Below are positions 9,359-17,840 of a DNA stretch of 64,000 bases, piece by piece. Both the position numbers and the translations under genes were made by a program. Every line of letters begins with the position of its first letter. The stretch's first letter is position 1. Under the pieces are notes generated by a model. That model was not told the origin of the DNA, ran no database searches, and worked only from the letters and a program-made list of their open reading frames with translations. The DNA is taken from contig NZ_BNBR01000001.1 of assembly GCF_014656055.1 (NCBI RefSeq), positions 1,757,165 through 1,821,164 of the forward strand. Direction: 5' to 3'. The DNA is from Streptomyces griseosporeus (GTDB lineage Bacteria > Actinomycetota > Actinomycetes > Streptomycetales > Streptomycetaceae).

Positions 9359-9766
9359 TCAGTCCTCCGCGGGGGTCAGCCGCAGGGAGATGGAGTTGAT
9401 GCAGTAGCGCTGGTCGGTGGGGGTCGGGTAGCCCTCGCCCTCGAAGACATGGCCGAGGTGGGAGCCGCAGCGGGCGCAGCGGACCTCGGTGCGGACCATG
9501 CCGTGGGAGCGGTCCTCCAGCAGTTCGACGGCGTCGGTGTCCTTCGGGTCGAAGAAGGACGGCCAGCCGCAGTGCGACTCGAACTTGGTGTCCGAGGTGA
9601 ACAGTTCGGCGCCGCAGGCCCGGCAGGAGTAGACACCCTGGGTCTTGGTGTCGGTGTACTCACCGGTGAACGCGGGCTCGGTGCCGGCCTGGCGCAGGAC
9701 GGCGTACTCGGCCGGGGTCAGCTCCGCGCGCCACTGCTCGTCCGGCTTCTCGACGTCGTATGCCAT
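9359..9766 (-). CDS. msrB: Peptide-methionine (R)-S-oxide reductase MsrB
   Basis: The 135-residue cytoplasmic protein reduces methionine-R-sulfoxide in damaged proteins. Two structural-zinc CxxC pairs are visible (CRAC about 48-51 and CARC about 97-100), with the substrate-site motifs HCGWPSF (about 65-71) and SHLGHVF. The usual catalytic position near the C-terminus reads RYCINSISL, supplying the nucleophilic cysteine. The ATG at 9766 follows GAGG and lies 13 bp after the murC stop, so the two are probably one transcript. Linking a cell-wall ligase with an oxidative repair enzyme is common in streptomycetes as I recall, without an obvious functional reason. Confidence 0.96.
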   Translation of the reverse strand: MAYDVEKPDEQWRAELTPAEYAVLRQAGTEPAFTGEYTDTKTQGVYSCRACGAELFTSDTKFESHCGWPSFFDPKDTDAVELLEDRSHGMVRTEVRCARCGSHLGHVFEGEGYPTPTDQRYCINSISLRLTPAED

Positions 9767-9779
9767 GAGCCTCAGCCCC

Positions 9780-11165
9780 TCACTTCGCCAGTCGGTCCAG
9801 GATGCGCGGTCCGAGGTCGGTGACATCGCCCGCGCCCATGGTGAGAACGAGATCACCGGCCCTGGCCATTCCCGCGACGGCGTCCGGCACCTCGGCCTTG
9901 TCGTGTACGGCGGTGACGTCGGCGCCGGCGGCGCGGGCGGCGTCGATGATCAGCTCGCTGGTGACGCCGGGAACCGGGTCCTCGCGGGCCGGGTAGATGT
10001 CGAGGACGAGGGAGGCGTCGGCCAGGGCCAGCGCCTCGCCCATCTCCTTGCCCAGCTCCTGGGTGCGGGAGAACAGGTGCGGCTGGAAGACGACGAGGAT
10101 CCGGGCGTCGCCGGCCGCGCCGCGCATGGCCTCCAGGTCGGCGGTCATCTCGGTGGGGTGGTGGGCGTAGGAGTCGATCACCTGGACGCCGGCCGCCTCG
10201 CCCTTGAGCTGCAGGCGGCGCTTGACGCCGGTGTACGCGGCCAGCGCCGGGGCCAGCTCGGCGGCGGGGATGCCGAGCGCGGCGCCCGCGGTGAGGGCGG
10301 CGACGGCGTTGAGGGCGTAGTGGCGGCCGGGCACGGAGACGGTGAAGGTGATCTCCTCGCCGTCCAGGCGGACGGTGACCTCGCTGCGCAGGCCCTGCGG
10401 CACCACGGACAGGACCCGCACATCGGCGTCCTCGGCCTCGCCGTAGGTGACGACGCGCACGCCGCTGACGCGACGGGTCAGTTCCCGGGCGCCCTCGTGG
10501 TCGGCGGAGATCACCAGGGTGCCGCCGGGCACGATCTTCCCGGCGAAGGTCTCGAAGGACTCGTAGATCTCGTCCATCGAGGCGTAGTTGGCGTGGTGGT
10601 CCAGCTCGACGTTGAGGACGATCGCGACCTCGGGGGCGTACTTGTGGAAGCTGCGGTCGCTTTCGTCGGCCTCGGCGACGAAGATGTCGCCCTCGCCGTG
10701 CAGGGCGTTGGAGCCGGGGGCGTCCAGGTCGCCGCCGATGGCGTACGACGGGTTCAGGCCCAGCTCGCCCAGCGAGACCGCGAGCATGGAGGTGGTGGTC
10801 GTCTTGCCGTGGGTGCCCGCGACGGCGATCGGGCGCAGGCCCTCCATCAGCGCGGCGAGCGCGTCGGAGCGGTGGACGACGGGGATGCCCAGCTCGGCGG
10901 CGCGGGCCAGCTCGGGGTTGTCCTGGCGGATCGCCGAGGAGACGACGACGCAGCTGGCGTCGTCGGCGAGGTGCCGCGCCGCGTGCCCGATGTGCACGGT
11001 CGCGCCCAGCGCCCGCAGCGCCTCGGCGGTGGCCGACTCCTTCGCGTCGCTGCCGGCCACCTTCGCCCCGCGCTGCGCGAGGATCTTCGCGATCCCCGAC
11101 ATCCCGGCGCCGCCGATACCGATGAAGTGCGGTCGCTCCATGGCGGGGGGAAGACCGGGTGCCAT
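9780..11165 (-). CDS. murC: UDP-N-acetylmuramate--L-alanine ligase MurC
   Basis: MurC adds L-alanine to UDP-MurNAc, the first step of peptidoglycan stem-peptide assembly in the cytoplasm. The 461-residue protein has the N-terminal Rossmann domain (HFIGIGGAGMSGIA), the Mur ligase ATP loop (AGTHGKTTTTSML, about 118-130), the central metal/carbamate region (EADESDRSF, LNVELDHHANY) and the C-terminal domain with DSYAHHPTE. AGGAGA lies six bases before the ATG at 11165. Unusually for mur genes it is outside the dcw cluster, as is normal in Streptomyces. It is followed by msrB. Confidence 0.97.
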   Translation of the reverse strand: MAPGLPPAMERPHFIGIGGAGMSGIAKILAQRGAKVAGSDAKESATAEALRALGATVHIGHAARHLADDASCVVVSSAIRQDNPELARAAELGIPVVHRSDALAALMEGLRPIAVAGTHGKTTTTSMLAVSLGELGLNPSYAIGGDLDAPGSNALHGEGDIFVAEADESDRSFHKYAPEVAIVLNVELDHHANYASMDEIYESFETFAGKIVPGGTLVISADHEGARELTRRVSGVRVVTYGEAEDADVRVLSVVPQGLRSEVTVRLDGEEITFTVSVPGRHYALNAVAALTAGAALGIPAAELAPALAAYTGVKRRLQLKGEAAGVQVIDSYAHHPTEMTADLEAMRGAAGDARILVVFQPHLFSRTQELGKEMGEALALADASLVLDIYPAREDPVPGVTSELIIDAARAAGADVTAVHDKAEVPDAVAGMARAGDLVLTMGAGDVTDLGPRILDRLAK

Positions 11166-11281
11166 GCGTGTCTCCTGCGTACTGGGGTGGGACGGACGTA
11201 CAGCGCCCCACCCTACTGGCCGTGCGGTGCGCGGCCGGTCCACGGGGACGCGGCGCGGGGAGGCCGCGGGCGGGGACGCGG

Positions 11282-11755
11282 TCAGGCCTTGCTGTGCGAG
11301 AACAGCTTCAGCACCGGGACGCCGACCTTGTGCCGGGCCCGGGAGGCCCAGTCGCGGTGGAAGAACTCCTCCACGTAGTGCGGGTCGGTCAGCACGATCA
11401 CCTCGTCCGCGCCGACCTCGTCGACGAGGCGCTTGAGCGCGTCCAGCGGGTGGTCCTCGATGAGCCGTCCGTCGGCCGCGCTGCCGGCCGCCCGCAGTGC
11501 GGCCAGCGACACGTCCAGCGCCTGCTGCCCCACGCTGCGGGCCTGTGGCCCCTCCGGCGTCTCGTTCTCGCGGGCCGCCTCGTCCAGCTCGCCGAGGGCG
11601 ATGTCGTCGATGGCCCGCAGCAGGCGGTCGGCCTGGTCGCCGCGGGGCTGGAGCAGCACATGGAAGGTGACCGGCTCGTCGCCGTGCAAGGTGGTGACGA
11701 ACTCCACGTCGGCGGACGTGAGGGCCTTCTCGATCATCAAAACGCTGGTGAACAC
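11282..11755 (-). CDS. Conserved actinobacterial protein of unknown function
   Basis: I choose the GTG at 11755 (MFTSVLMIEKALTSADVEF...), which follows AAGGGG; an ATG 19 codons upstream has no ribosome-binding site. The 157-residue protein looks cytoplasmic, alpha/beta, with the conserved C-terminal block DEVIVLTDPHYVEEFFHRDW and GVPVLKLFSH. That end resembles a nucleotide-binding or USP-like fold, but no ATP motif is clear. Homologues sometimes carry the database name indole-3-glycerol-phosphate synthase; I see no TrpC motifs. It lies 116 bp upstream of murC in the same direction, possibly under the inverted repeat at 11887-11907. Confidence 0.8.
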   Translation of the reverse strand: MFTSVLMIEKALTSADVEFVTTLHGDEPVTFHVLLQPRGDQADRLLRAIDDIALGELDEAARENETPEGPQARSVGQQALDVSLAALRAAGSAADGRLIEDHPLDALKRLVDEVGADEVIVLTDPHYVEEFFHRDWASRARHKVGVPVLKLFSHSKA

Positions 11756-11886
11756 CGGGCGCCCCTTCTGCTGTGCGGGCCCCCTGGGCCCTTCGTCCTC
11801 CGTGGGCCGCACCAGGCCCTGAGGAAACCATCCTGCCCCGTGATCGCACGGGTACTGCCGGGGATTAGTGTGCCCGGCCGCGGCTA

Positions 11887-11907
11887 AACGGAACGACAGA
11901 TTCCGTT
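11887..11907. promoter_or_regulatory. Inverted-repeat candidate operator
   Basis: The 7-bp arms aacggaa / ttccgtt with a 7-base spacer sit in the 167-bp gap upstream of the unknown gene starting at 11755. The dyad is AT-richer than its surroundings, as for a repressor or sigma-factor site. No regulator is identifiable. Confidence 0.4.
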
Positions 11908-11979
11908 AATGTCGGACCCACGGGTGACGATCACCGCGCGGCGGGCGGCCCGAGACCGGCCCGGCCGCCCTCGGCACGC

Positions 11980-12786
11980 TCATGACCTGCGGTAACGGCT
12001 GTACAGGAACCCGTCCTCCTCCAGTAGGGACATCAGTGCGAAGCGGTGCGGAACGGTGACGGAGGGGCCTCCGGCGATGCGCTGGGCGTCGCCTGCGGTG
12101 AGCATCGGGGAGACGGTCAGGCACAGCTCGTCCAGCACCTCGGCGGCCACCAGCTGACCCAGCAGCCGGGGACCGCCCTCGGTCAGCAGACGGGTGTGGC
12201 CCAGCTCGGCCAGGGCCCGGACGGCCCGGACCGGGTCGACGCCTACCCCGTCACCGGCGATGACCACCCGCGCGCCGGCCTTCTCGGCGGCCGCCCGGCG
12301 CTCCGGGGAGGCCGCGGCGCCGGTCAGCAGCAGGGTGGGCACGAGCGGGGAGGTGAACAGGGGCAGCGAGAAGTCCAGGTCCAGGCTGGCGGTGACCACG
12401 GCGATGGCCGGCGCGGGGCCCTGCCCGGCCGCCGCGCGCCGCTCCGCGAACTCCTCCCGCGCGCGTGCGGGGCGGTAGCCCTCCTGGCGTACCGTTTCCG
12501 CACCGACGATCACCACGTCGGCGAGGGCCCGCAGGGTGCCGAAGACCCGCATGTCCGTGGCGTTGGAGATGGGCTGCGAACGGCCGTCGTGCTGGGCGGC
12601 GCCGTCGAGGGTGGACACCATGTTGGCCCGCAGCCAGGGCCGCGGCTCCCCCGGTGGCAGCTGCGGATACGCGTAGGCGTCCGCCAGCTCGGCGAGACTC
12701 CACTCCCGCGCCTGGACCGCGGCCCCCACCCCCTCGTCCGTCGCTGGACCGGCCGCTTCTTCGCTCACAGGGAACAGGCGTCGCAT
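11980..12786 (-). CDS. RibD C-terminal-type pyrimidine reductase (dihydrofolate-reductase-like fold)
   Basis: The 268-residue protein lacks the deaminase half of RibD and consists of the reductase domain (about 45-265). Recognisable blocks are LRANMVSTLDGAAQ, the NADPH-site region ADVVIVGAETVRQEGY and LLTEGGPRLLGQL, the hallmark near the C-terminus. In riboflavin synthesis such domains reduce the ribosyl side chain of the aminouracil intermediate with NADPH; stand-alone actinobacterial members may do this or act on another substrate. The gene is divergent from zapE with 146 bp between starts. The ATG at 12786 has no strong ribosome-binding site, but upstream in-frame starts are less plausible. 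Confidence 0.88.
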   Translation of the reverse strand: MRRLFPVSEEAAGPATDEGVGAAVQAREWSLAELADAYAYPQLPPGEPRPWLRANMVSTLDGAAQHDGRSQPISNATDMRVFGTLRALADVVIVGAETVRQEGYRPARAREEFAERRAAAGQGPAPAIAVVTASLDLDFSLPLFTSPLVPTLLLTGAAASPERRAAAEKAGARVVIAGDGVGVDPVRAVRALAELGHTRLLTEGGPRLLGQLVAAEVLDELCLTVSPMLTAGDAQRIAGGPSVTVPHRFALMSLLEEDGFLYSRYRRS

Positions 12787-12932
12787 GCCGTGCAGTCTGG
12801 CACGCCCGTGGCCGGAACGAGTGGGTGGAGGGACGGGAGGGGCCGCGGGTGCGGGCTGGTCGTCTCCGGTGAGGGCGGTGGTGGCACAGGCCACGACCGG
12901 CATCGGCCGTCCACCCCCTAGCATGGGGAAAC

Positions 12933-14036
12933 GTGTCGTCCTCCACCCCCGCCTCCGACCTCGCCCCCATAACCGGCGCGGCCCCTCTGTCCCTGTGCGC
13001 CCGTGAGCCGCACGTGCCCGCGGACCGGCTGGTCGCCGAGATGGTGCCGCCGCCGCGCTTCGACTCGGTCCGGTTCAGCACCTACATCCCGGACCCGAAC
13101 CAGCCGAGCCAGACCGAGGCCGTACGGGTGCTGGAGTCCTTCGCGGCGGGCCTCGGCGGCGCGCACGCCACCGGCGGCGGCCGGCGCGGCTTCTTCGGCT
13201 TCGGGCGGGCGGCGAAGGCCCCGAAGACCCCGGCAGGTCCCCGCGGGGTCTACCTCGACGGCGGTTACGGCGTCGGCAAGACCCACCTGCTCGCCTCCCT
13301 CTGGCACGCCACCCCGGCCGCCCCCGAGCTGAAGGCGTTCGGCACCTTCGTGGAGCTGACCAACCTGGTCGGCGCCCTCGGCTTCCAGCAGACCGTGCGG
13401 ACCCTGTCCGGCCACCGCCTGCTGTGCATCGACGAGTTCGAGCTGGACGACCCGGGCGACACCGTCCTCGTCTCCACCCTGCTCGGCAAGCTGGTCGAGG
13501 CGGGCGTCGCGCTCGCCGCCACCTCCAACACCCTGCCCGGCAAGCTCGGCGAGGGCCGGTTCGCCGCCGCCGACTTCCTGCGCGAGATCCAGGGCCTGTC
13601 CGCCCACTTCCGCACCCTGCGCATCGACGGCGAGGACTACCGCCACCGCGGCCTGCCCGAGGCACCGGCGCCCTACGCCGACGAGCAGGTCACCCGTGCC
13701 GCGCACGCCACCGAAGGTGCCTCGCTGGACGCCTTCCCGCAGCTGCTGGAGCACCTGGCCAAGGTGCACCCGAGCCGTTACGGCGCCCTCACCGACGGCC
13801 TGAAGGCCGTCTGCCTCACCGGTGTGGCGCCGGTGCCGGACCAGTCGACGGCCCTGCGGCTCGTCGTGCTGGCCGACCGGCTGTACGACCGCGAGGTGCC
13901 GGTCCTCGCCTCGGGCGTTCCCTTCGACCAGCTGTTCAGCGAGGAGATGCTGAACGGCGGCTACCGCAAGAAGTACTTCAGGGCGATCTCCCGGCTCACC
14001 GCCCTCGCCCGCGACGCGCAGCGGCTCGTGCGGTAG
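12933..14036 (+). CDS. zapE: ZapE/AFG1-type cell-division ATPase
   Basis: The 367-residue AAA+-like protein has Walker A in YLDGGYGVGKTHLL (about 107-120) and Walker B as LLCIDEFELDD (about 164-174), followed by the family blocks SNTLPGKLGEG and YRHRGLPE. It begins at a GTG after GGGGAAAC. In E. coli ZapE is a Z-ring-associated ATPase; the mitochondrial AFG1/LACE1 relatives act in protein quality control. Actinobacterial members are widespread, with roles not settled. The C-terminal blocks YDREVPV and FSEEMLNGGYRKKYFRA are typical. A hairpin with a T-run ends the gene. Confidence 0.93.
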   Translation: MSSSTPASDLAPITGAAPLSLCAREPHVPADRLVAEMVPPPRFDSVRFSTYIPDPNQPSQTEAVRVLESFAAGLGGAHATGGGRRGFFGFGRAAKAPKTPAGPRGVYLDGGYGVGKTHLLASLWHATPAAPELKAFGTFVELTNLVGALGFQQTVRTLSGHRLLCIDEFELDDPGDTVLVSTLLGKLVEAGVALAATSNTLPGKLGEGRFAAADFLREIQGLSAHFRTLRIDGEDYRHRGLPEAPAPYADEQVTRAAHATEGASLDAFPQLLEHLAKVHPSRYGALTDGLKAVCLTGVAPVPDQSTALRLVVLADRLYDREVPVLASGVPFDQLFSEEMLNGGYRKKYFRAISRLTALARDAQRLVR

Positions 14037-14056
14037 TCGATCGCCCCACCTTGATC

Positions 14057-14090
14057 AAGAGCGGGTTCCGGCCATCGGACCCGCTCTTTT
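14057..14090 (+). terminator. Intrinsic terminator of zapE
   Basis: A 10-bp perfect stem (aagagcgggt / acccgctctt), a 12-base loop and a run of T after the right arm make this the most canonical terminator in the window. Confidence 0.8.
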
Positions 14091-14117
14091 CACGCTCTCT
14101 CGCGCTGGAAACCTGTT

Positions 14118-14149
14118 GTTAACCCAGCAAAGGCCTTTACCGGGTTAAC
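14118..14149. promoter_or_regulatory. Inverted repeat in the promoter region of the carbonic-anhydrase operon
   Basis: The 8-bp arms gttaaccc / gggttaac are separated by 16 bp. Just downstream, ttgacca occurs twice (about 14157 and 14169), followed by tggtc. This AT-rich patch is where the promoter of the gene at 14221 must lie; the dyad is a reasonable operator candidate. Confidence 0.45.
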
Positions 14150-14220
14150 GTCTTTCTTGACCAGTTGTTGACCAAGCATTGGTCCGTACTTGAGACGCGC
14201 GAGCTGCCGGAGGGGGGCGT

Positions 14221-14631
14221 ATGTTCCGAGGTGCGACGGCCCGGACGGTGATCGGCGTCCTCGCCGCCGTCCTGCTCGCCCTCCAGATCTTCGCGCCCAC
14301 CGGAACCTTCGCATCCGCGCATACGGGCCGTCATGCCGAGGCCAAGGCCCTGCCCGGGGTGATCCCCCAGGGCGCGGCACCGCGCGACGAGACGGCGACG
14401 CCGCACGACTGCGGCCCCGCCGGCGGCACGGGCGGCACCGGCGGTCCCGTCGGACCCCGCGACCGCCACCGGCACGCCGACCTCTCGCCCCAGGCTCCCG
14501 ACCGGCCCCTGCCGGTCCCCGATCCGACGGCGGCCGTACCCCGGCCCGCCGTGCCCGCGGCCGCCTACTCCCGACCGTCGAGACCCTCGGCGGACCGCAC
14601 ACCCGCCGCGCTGCAGGTCTTCCGCTGCTGA
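14221..14631 (+). CDS. Small exported or membrane-anchored protein of unknown function
   Basis: This 136-residue protein begins after a strong GGAGGGGGG ribosome-binding site. One hydrophobic segment (about 8-32, RTVIGVLAAVLLALQIF) is followed by a low-complexity outer part rich in Pro, Ala, Arg, Gly and His (GGTGGTGGPVGPRDRHRH), with only two cysteines outside (about residue 64 and the last residue). I recognise no family. It precedes a carbonic anhydrase and a SulP transporter in the same direction with 123 bp to the former, so it may belong to that CO2/bicarbonate unit. Confidence 0.7.
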   Translation: MFRGATARTVIGVLAAVLLALQIFAPTGTFASAHTGRHAEAKALPGVIPQGAAPRDETATPHDCGPAGGTGGTGGPVGPRDRHRHADLSPQAPDRPLPVPDPTAAVPRPAVPAAAYSRPSRPSADRTPAALQVFRC

Positions 14632-14754
14632 GCACGGGGCCCTCCCCGCCCCGCCTCTGTCAGTGCGGAGCAGTCTCCGCTCCCGAGCAGAGCCCCACCT
14701 CTGTCCACGAGACCCGACGCGCCCCCGTGGGCGCGCCAGGAGGAGTCACCACTC

Positions 14755-15336
14755 ATGCAACCCCTCATCGACAACGCCCGTTCCTTCGGACAGCGCCCTG
14801 AGGAGTTCGCCGGGCTGGCCGCAGGCCAGTCGCCGCAGGTCCTGTTCATCACCTGCTCCGATTCCCGGGTCGTCCCGGCCCTGATCACGGGCGCCCGCCC
14901 CGGCGAGCTGTTCGAGCTGCGCACCGCGGGCAACATCGTCCCGCCGTACGGCTCGGGCACCCCCACCGGTGAGGCCGCCACCATCGAGTACGCCGTGAAC
15001 GTGCTCGGCGTGCAGGACGTCGTCGTCTGCGGCCACTCGCACTGCGGGGCCGTCGGCGCGCTGGTGCGCGGCGACGACCTGGCCGCCGTACCCGCCGTGC
15101 GGGACTGGCTCGCGCACGCCGCGGAGGATCCCAAGGCGTCCGACCCGCAGGACCCCACCGTCGCCGAGGCGGTGCAGAACCACGTCCTGACCCAGTTGCT
15201 GCGGCTGCGTTCCTACCCGTGCGTGGAGCGGCGGCTGACGGCCGGTCAGCTCCGGCTGCACGGTTGGTACTACGAGGTGCACACCGGCCGGGTCCGCGCG
15301 CACCGCGCGGAGACCGACTCCTTCGAGGCGCTGTGA
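14755..15336 (+). CDS. Beta-class carbonic anhydrase
   Basis: The 193-residue zinc enzyme interconverts CO2 and bicarbonate. Zinc ligands are Cys34 (CSDSRV), His94 and Cys97 (GHSHCGAV); Asp36 and Arg38 form the conserved catalytic dyad, so all active-site residues are present. GAGGAG lies just upstream of the ATG. The next gene, a SulP transporter, starts 13 bp after its stop. The close pairing of a beta-carbonic anhydrase with SulP is a recurrent arrangement, and in some bacteria the two are fused, pointing to bicarbonate uptake coupled to hydration. Confidence 0.95.
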   Translation: MQPLIDNARSFGQRPEEFAGLAAGQSPQVLFITCSDSRVVPALITGARPGELFELRTAGNIVPPYGSGTPTGEAATIEYAVNVLGVQDVVVCGHSHCGAVGALVRGDDLAAVPAVRDWLAHAAEDPKASDPQDPTVAEAVQNHVLTQLLRLRSYPCVERRLTAGQLRLHGWYYEVHTGRVRAHRAETDSFEAL

Positions 15337-15349
15337 GGAGGTGGCGACC

Positions 15350-16828
15350 ATGCTGACATCTCTTTCCAAGTTCCCTTGTCTGAGGCAGGACTTCCTCGCC
15401 TCCATAGTCGTCTTCCTGGTCGCCGTGCCGCTGTGCGTGGGCGTGGCGGTGGCCTCCGGGGTGCCGGCCGAACTGGGCCTGATCACCGGCATCGTGGGCG
15501 GCCTCGTCACCGGACTCATGCCCGGCAGCAGCCTCCAGGTCTCCGGCCCGGCCGCCGGTCTGACGGTGCTGGTGTTCGAGGCGGTCAGCGAGTTCGGGGT
15601 GGCCACGCTCGGGGTGATCGTGCTGATCGCCGGGCTGCTCCAGCTCGCCATGGGCTTCGCGCGGATCGGCCGCTGGTTCCGGGCGATATCCGTGTCCGTC
15701 GTCGAGGGCATGCTCTGCGGCATCGGCCTGGTGATCATCGCCGGGCAGATCTACGCGGCGGCCGGTCTGAAGGCCCCGGAGACCGGGATCGGCAAGATCG
15801 CCGGGCTGCCCGGAGCGTTCGCGGACACCTTCGGCGACGGCGACGCGCTGGTCTCGCTCGCGATCGGCGCGGGCACCATCGCCGTGATCGTGCTGTGGCG
15901 GAAGCTGCCGAAGGCGCTGCGGTCGGTGCCGGGCGCGCTCGCCGCGGTCGTGCTGGCCACGGCCGTCACCCAGGTCTTCGGGCTGAAGGTGGCCACCGTC
16001 GAGGTGGAGGGCCTGCTGGGCGTCGTCCAGCCGCCCGGCGCCGAGGCCTTCGGGGAGCTGGCCTCCCCGGCGATCTGGGGCACGATCGTCGCCTTCACGC
16101 TGATCGCGTCCGCGGAGAGCCTGTTCAGCGCGGCGGCGGTGGACCGGCTGCACGACGGGCCGCGCACCCAGTACAACAAGGAGATGATCGCCCAGGGCGC
16201 GGGCAACACCGTGTGCGGGCTGCTCGGGGCGCTGCCGATGACCGCGGTGATCGTGCGCAGCTCGGCCAATGTGGCCGCGGGCGCGCGGACCAAGGCCTCG
16301 CGGGTGCTGCACGGCGTGTGGCTGCTGCTGTTCGCCGCCGCGCTGCCCTCCGCGCTCGCGCTGATCCCGATCCCGGCGCTGGCGGGCATCCTCGTGCACG
16401 CGGGCTGGAAGCTGATCCCGTTCCGCCAGATCGCCGACATGTGGCGGGACCACAAGGGCGAGGCGCTGATCCTCGTCGTCACGGCGGTGTCGATCGTCGC
16501 GGTGAACATGTTCGAGGGCGTGCTCATCGGTCTGGCCCTGTCGGTCGTCAAGACCGCCTGGGAGGCCAGCCACGTCCGGCTGGAGGTCGTCGACAAGGGC
16601 GCCGGCCCCGTCCAGGCGTACCTGACGGGCAATGCGACCTTCCTGAGGCTGCCGAAGATCCTCGACAGCCTGGAGTCCCTGCCGCAGGACCGCCCCGTGG
16701 AGCTGGACCTGTCGGGTCTGCACCACCTGGACCACGCCTGCCGTACGGCCCTGGAGTCCTGGGCCGAGCGGCACAGCGCCACCGGTACGGAACCGGTGAA
16801 GCTGACGAGGCTGACCACGGCGGCGTAA
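15350..16828 (+). CDS. SulP-family anion transporter with STAS domain (probable bicarbonate transporter)
   Basis: The ATG at 15350 is preceded at six bases by GGAGGT; a GTG three codons earlier lies inside that site and is unlikely. The 492-residue protein has the SulP signature around AVPLCVGVAVASGVPAELGL, about 10-12 membrane segments (20-400) and a C-terminal STAS-like part (about 430-490; VELDLSGLHHLDHACRTALE). SulP proteins carry bicarbonate, sulfate or dicarboxylates. Co-transcription with carbonic anhydrase makes bicarbonate the best guess; no residue read here proves it. A strong hairpin follows. Confidence 0.92.
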   Translation: MLTSLSKFPCLRQDFLASIVVFLVAVPLCVGVAVASGVPAELGLITGIVGGLVTGLMPGSSLQVSGPAAGLTVLVFEAVSEFGVATLGVIVLIAGLLQLAMGFARIGRWFRAISVSVVEGMLCGIGLVIIAGQIYAAAGLKAPETGIGKIAGLPGAFADTFGDGDALVSLAIGAGTIAVIVLWRKLPKALRSVPGALAAVVLATAVTQVFGLKVATVEVEGLLGVVQPPGAEAFGELASPAIWGTIVAFTLIASAESLFSAAAVDRLHDGPRTQYNKEMIAQGAGNTVCGLLGALPMTAVIVRSSANVAAGARTKASRVLHGVWLLLFAAALPSALALIPIPALAGILVHAGWKLIPFRQIADMWRDHKGEALILVVTAVSIVAVNMFEGVLIGLALSVVKTAWEASHVRLEVVDKGAGPVQAYLTGNATFLRLPKILDSLESLPQDRPVELDLSGLHHLDHACRTALESWAERHSATGTEPVKLTRLTTAA

Positions 16829-16850
16829 CCGGGTGCCGGTCTCCGGTCTC

Positions 16851-16879
16851 CGGTCCGCGGGGTGCGGCCCCGCGGACCG
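16851..16879 (+). terminator. Terminator of the carbonic anhydrase-SulP unit
   Basis: A perfect 12-bp stem (cggtccgcgggg / ccccgcggaccg) with a 5-base loop lies 23 bp beyond the SulP stop, separating it from the slipin gene. Confidence 0.75.
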
Positions 16880-16962
16880 GGGAACCGGGCATGTCGCCGT
16901 ACGGACTTCCGGCCTATCGTGGCAGGAGCAGGCGAAGCGGCCCTCTGCCGGAGGAGGTCGTG

Positions 16963-17748
16963 ATGCTCCAGGAGCTGGTCACGGTGGTGGTGGCGGCCGG
17001 TGCCGCGGGCGCGGTGTACGCCGCCGCGGCGGCGCGGGTCGTCAAGCAGTACGAGCGCGGCGTGGTGTTCCGTCTCGGCCGGCTGCGCGGGACCGTACGG
17101 CCGCCCGGGCTGGCCATGATCGTGCCCGGCGTGGACCGGCTGCGGCGGGTGAACATGCAGATCGTGACGCTGCCGATCCCGGCCCAGGAGGGCATCACCC
17201 GGGACAACGTGACCGTGCGGGTGGACGCGGTGGTCTACTTCAAGGTCGTGGACCCGGCCGCGGCCGTGGTGAACGTCGAGGACTACCGGTTCGCCGTCTC
17301 GCAGATGGCGCAGACCTCGCTGCGCTCGATCATCGGCAAGAGCGACCTGGACGACCTGCTCTCCAACCGGGAGAAGCTGAACCAGGGCCTGGAGCTGATG
17401 ATCGACAGCCCGGCCATCGGCTGGGGCGTGCAGATCGACCGCGTCGAGATCAAGGACGTGTCCCTGCCGGAGAGCATGAAGCGGTCGATGGCCCGTCAGG
17501 CCGAGGCCGACCGGGAGCGGCGGGCCCGGATCATCAACGCCGACGCCGAGTTGCAGGCGTCGAAGAAACTCGCCGAGGCGGCGCAGCAGATGTCCGAGAC
17601 CCCCTCCGCGCTGCAACTGCGGCTGCTGCAGACGATCGTGGCCGTCGCCGCCGAGAAGAACTCCACGCTCGTGCTGCCCTTCCCGGTGGAACTACTGCGC
17701 TTCCTGGAGCGCGCCCAGCAGACGCCTCCGGGGCCGCTCCCCGGGTGA
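16963..17748 (+). CDS. SPFH/band-7 protein (slipin, stomatin-like)
   Basis: The 261-residue protein starts at ATG 16963 (or the GTG one codon before), after GGAGGAGGT. It has an N-terminal membrane segment (about 4-24), the slipin block VKQYERGVVFRLGRLRG, then the SPFH domain to about 190 (NVTVRVDAVVYFKVVDP, VEIKDVSLPESMKR) and a C-terminal coiled coil (ARQAEADRERRARIINADAELQ, read in two halves). Slipins oligomerise on the inner membrane and organise microdomains, usually beside an NfeD protease-like partner. No nfeD gene is adjacent here, so it may be an orphan slipin. Confidence 0.93.
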   Translation: MLQELVTVVVAAGAAGAVYAAAAARVVKQYERGVVFRLGRLRGTVRPPGLAMIVPGVDRLRRVNMQIVTLPIPAQEGITRDNVTVRVDAVVYFKVVDPAAAVVNVEDYRFAVSQMAQTSLRSIIGKSDLDDLLSNREKLNQGLELMIDSPAIGWGVQIDRVEIKDVSLPESMKRSMARQAEADRERRARIINADAELQASKKLAEAAQQMSETPSALQLRLLQTIVAVAAEKNSTLVLPFPVELLRFLERAQQTPPGPLPG

Positions 17749-17840
17749 CACGTGCTACAGGCGTGGTTCCCGAGCCGCGCGTCGGGTGATAGACACAGCG
17801 GGTCACAGTTCCTGTCCGCCAGCAGGAAGGTCGCACCGCC

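Noticed and set aside
11282-11755. Annotation as indole-3-glycerol-phosphate synthase
   Set aside because: TrpC is about 260 residues with TIM-barrel motifs; this is 157 residues with none of them.
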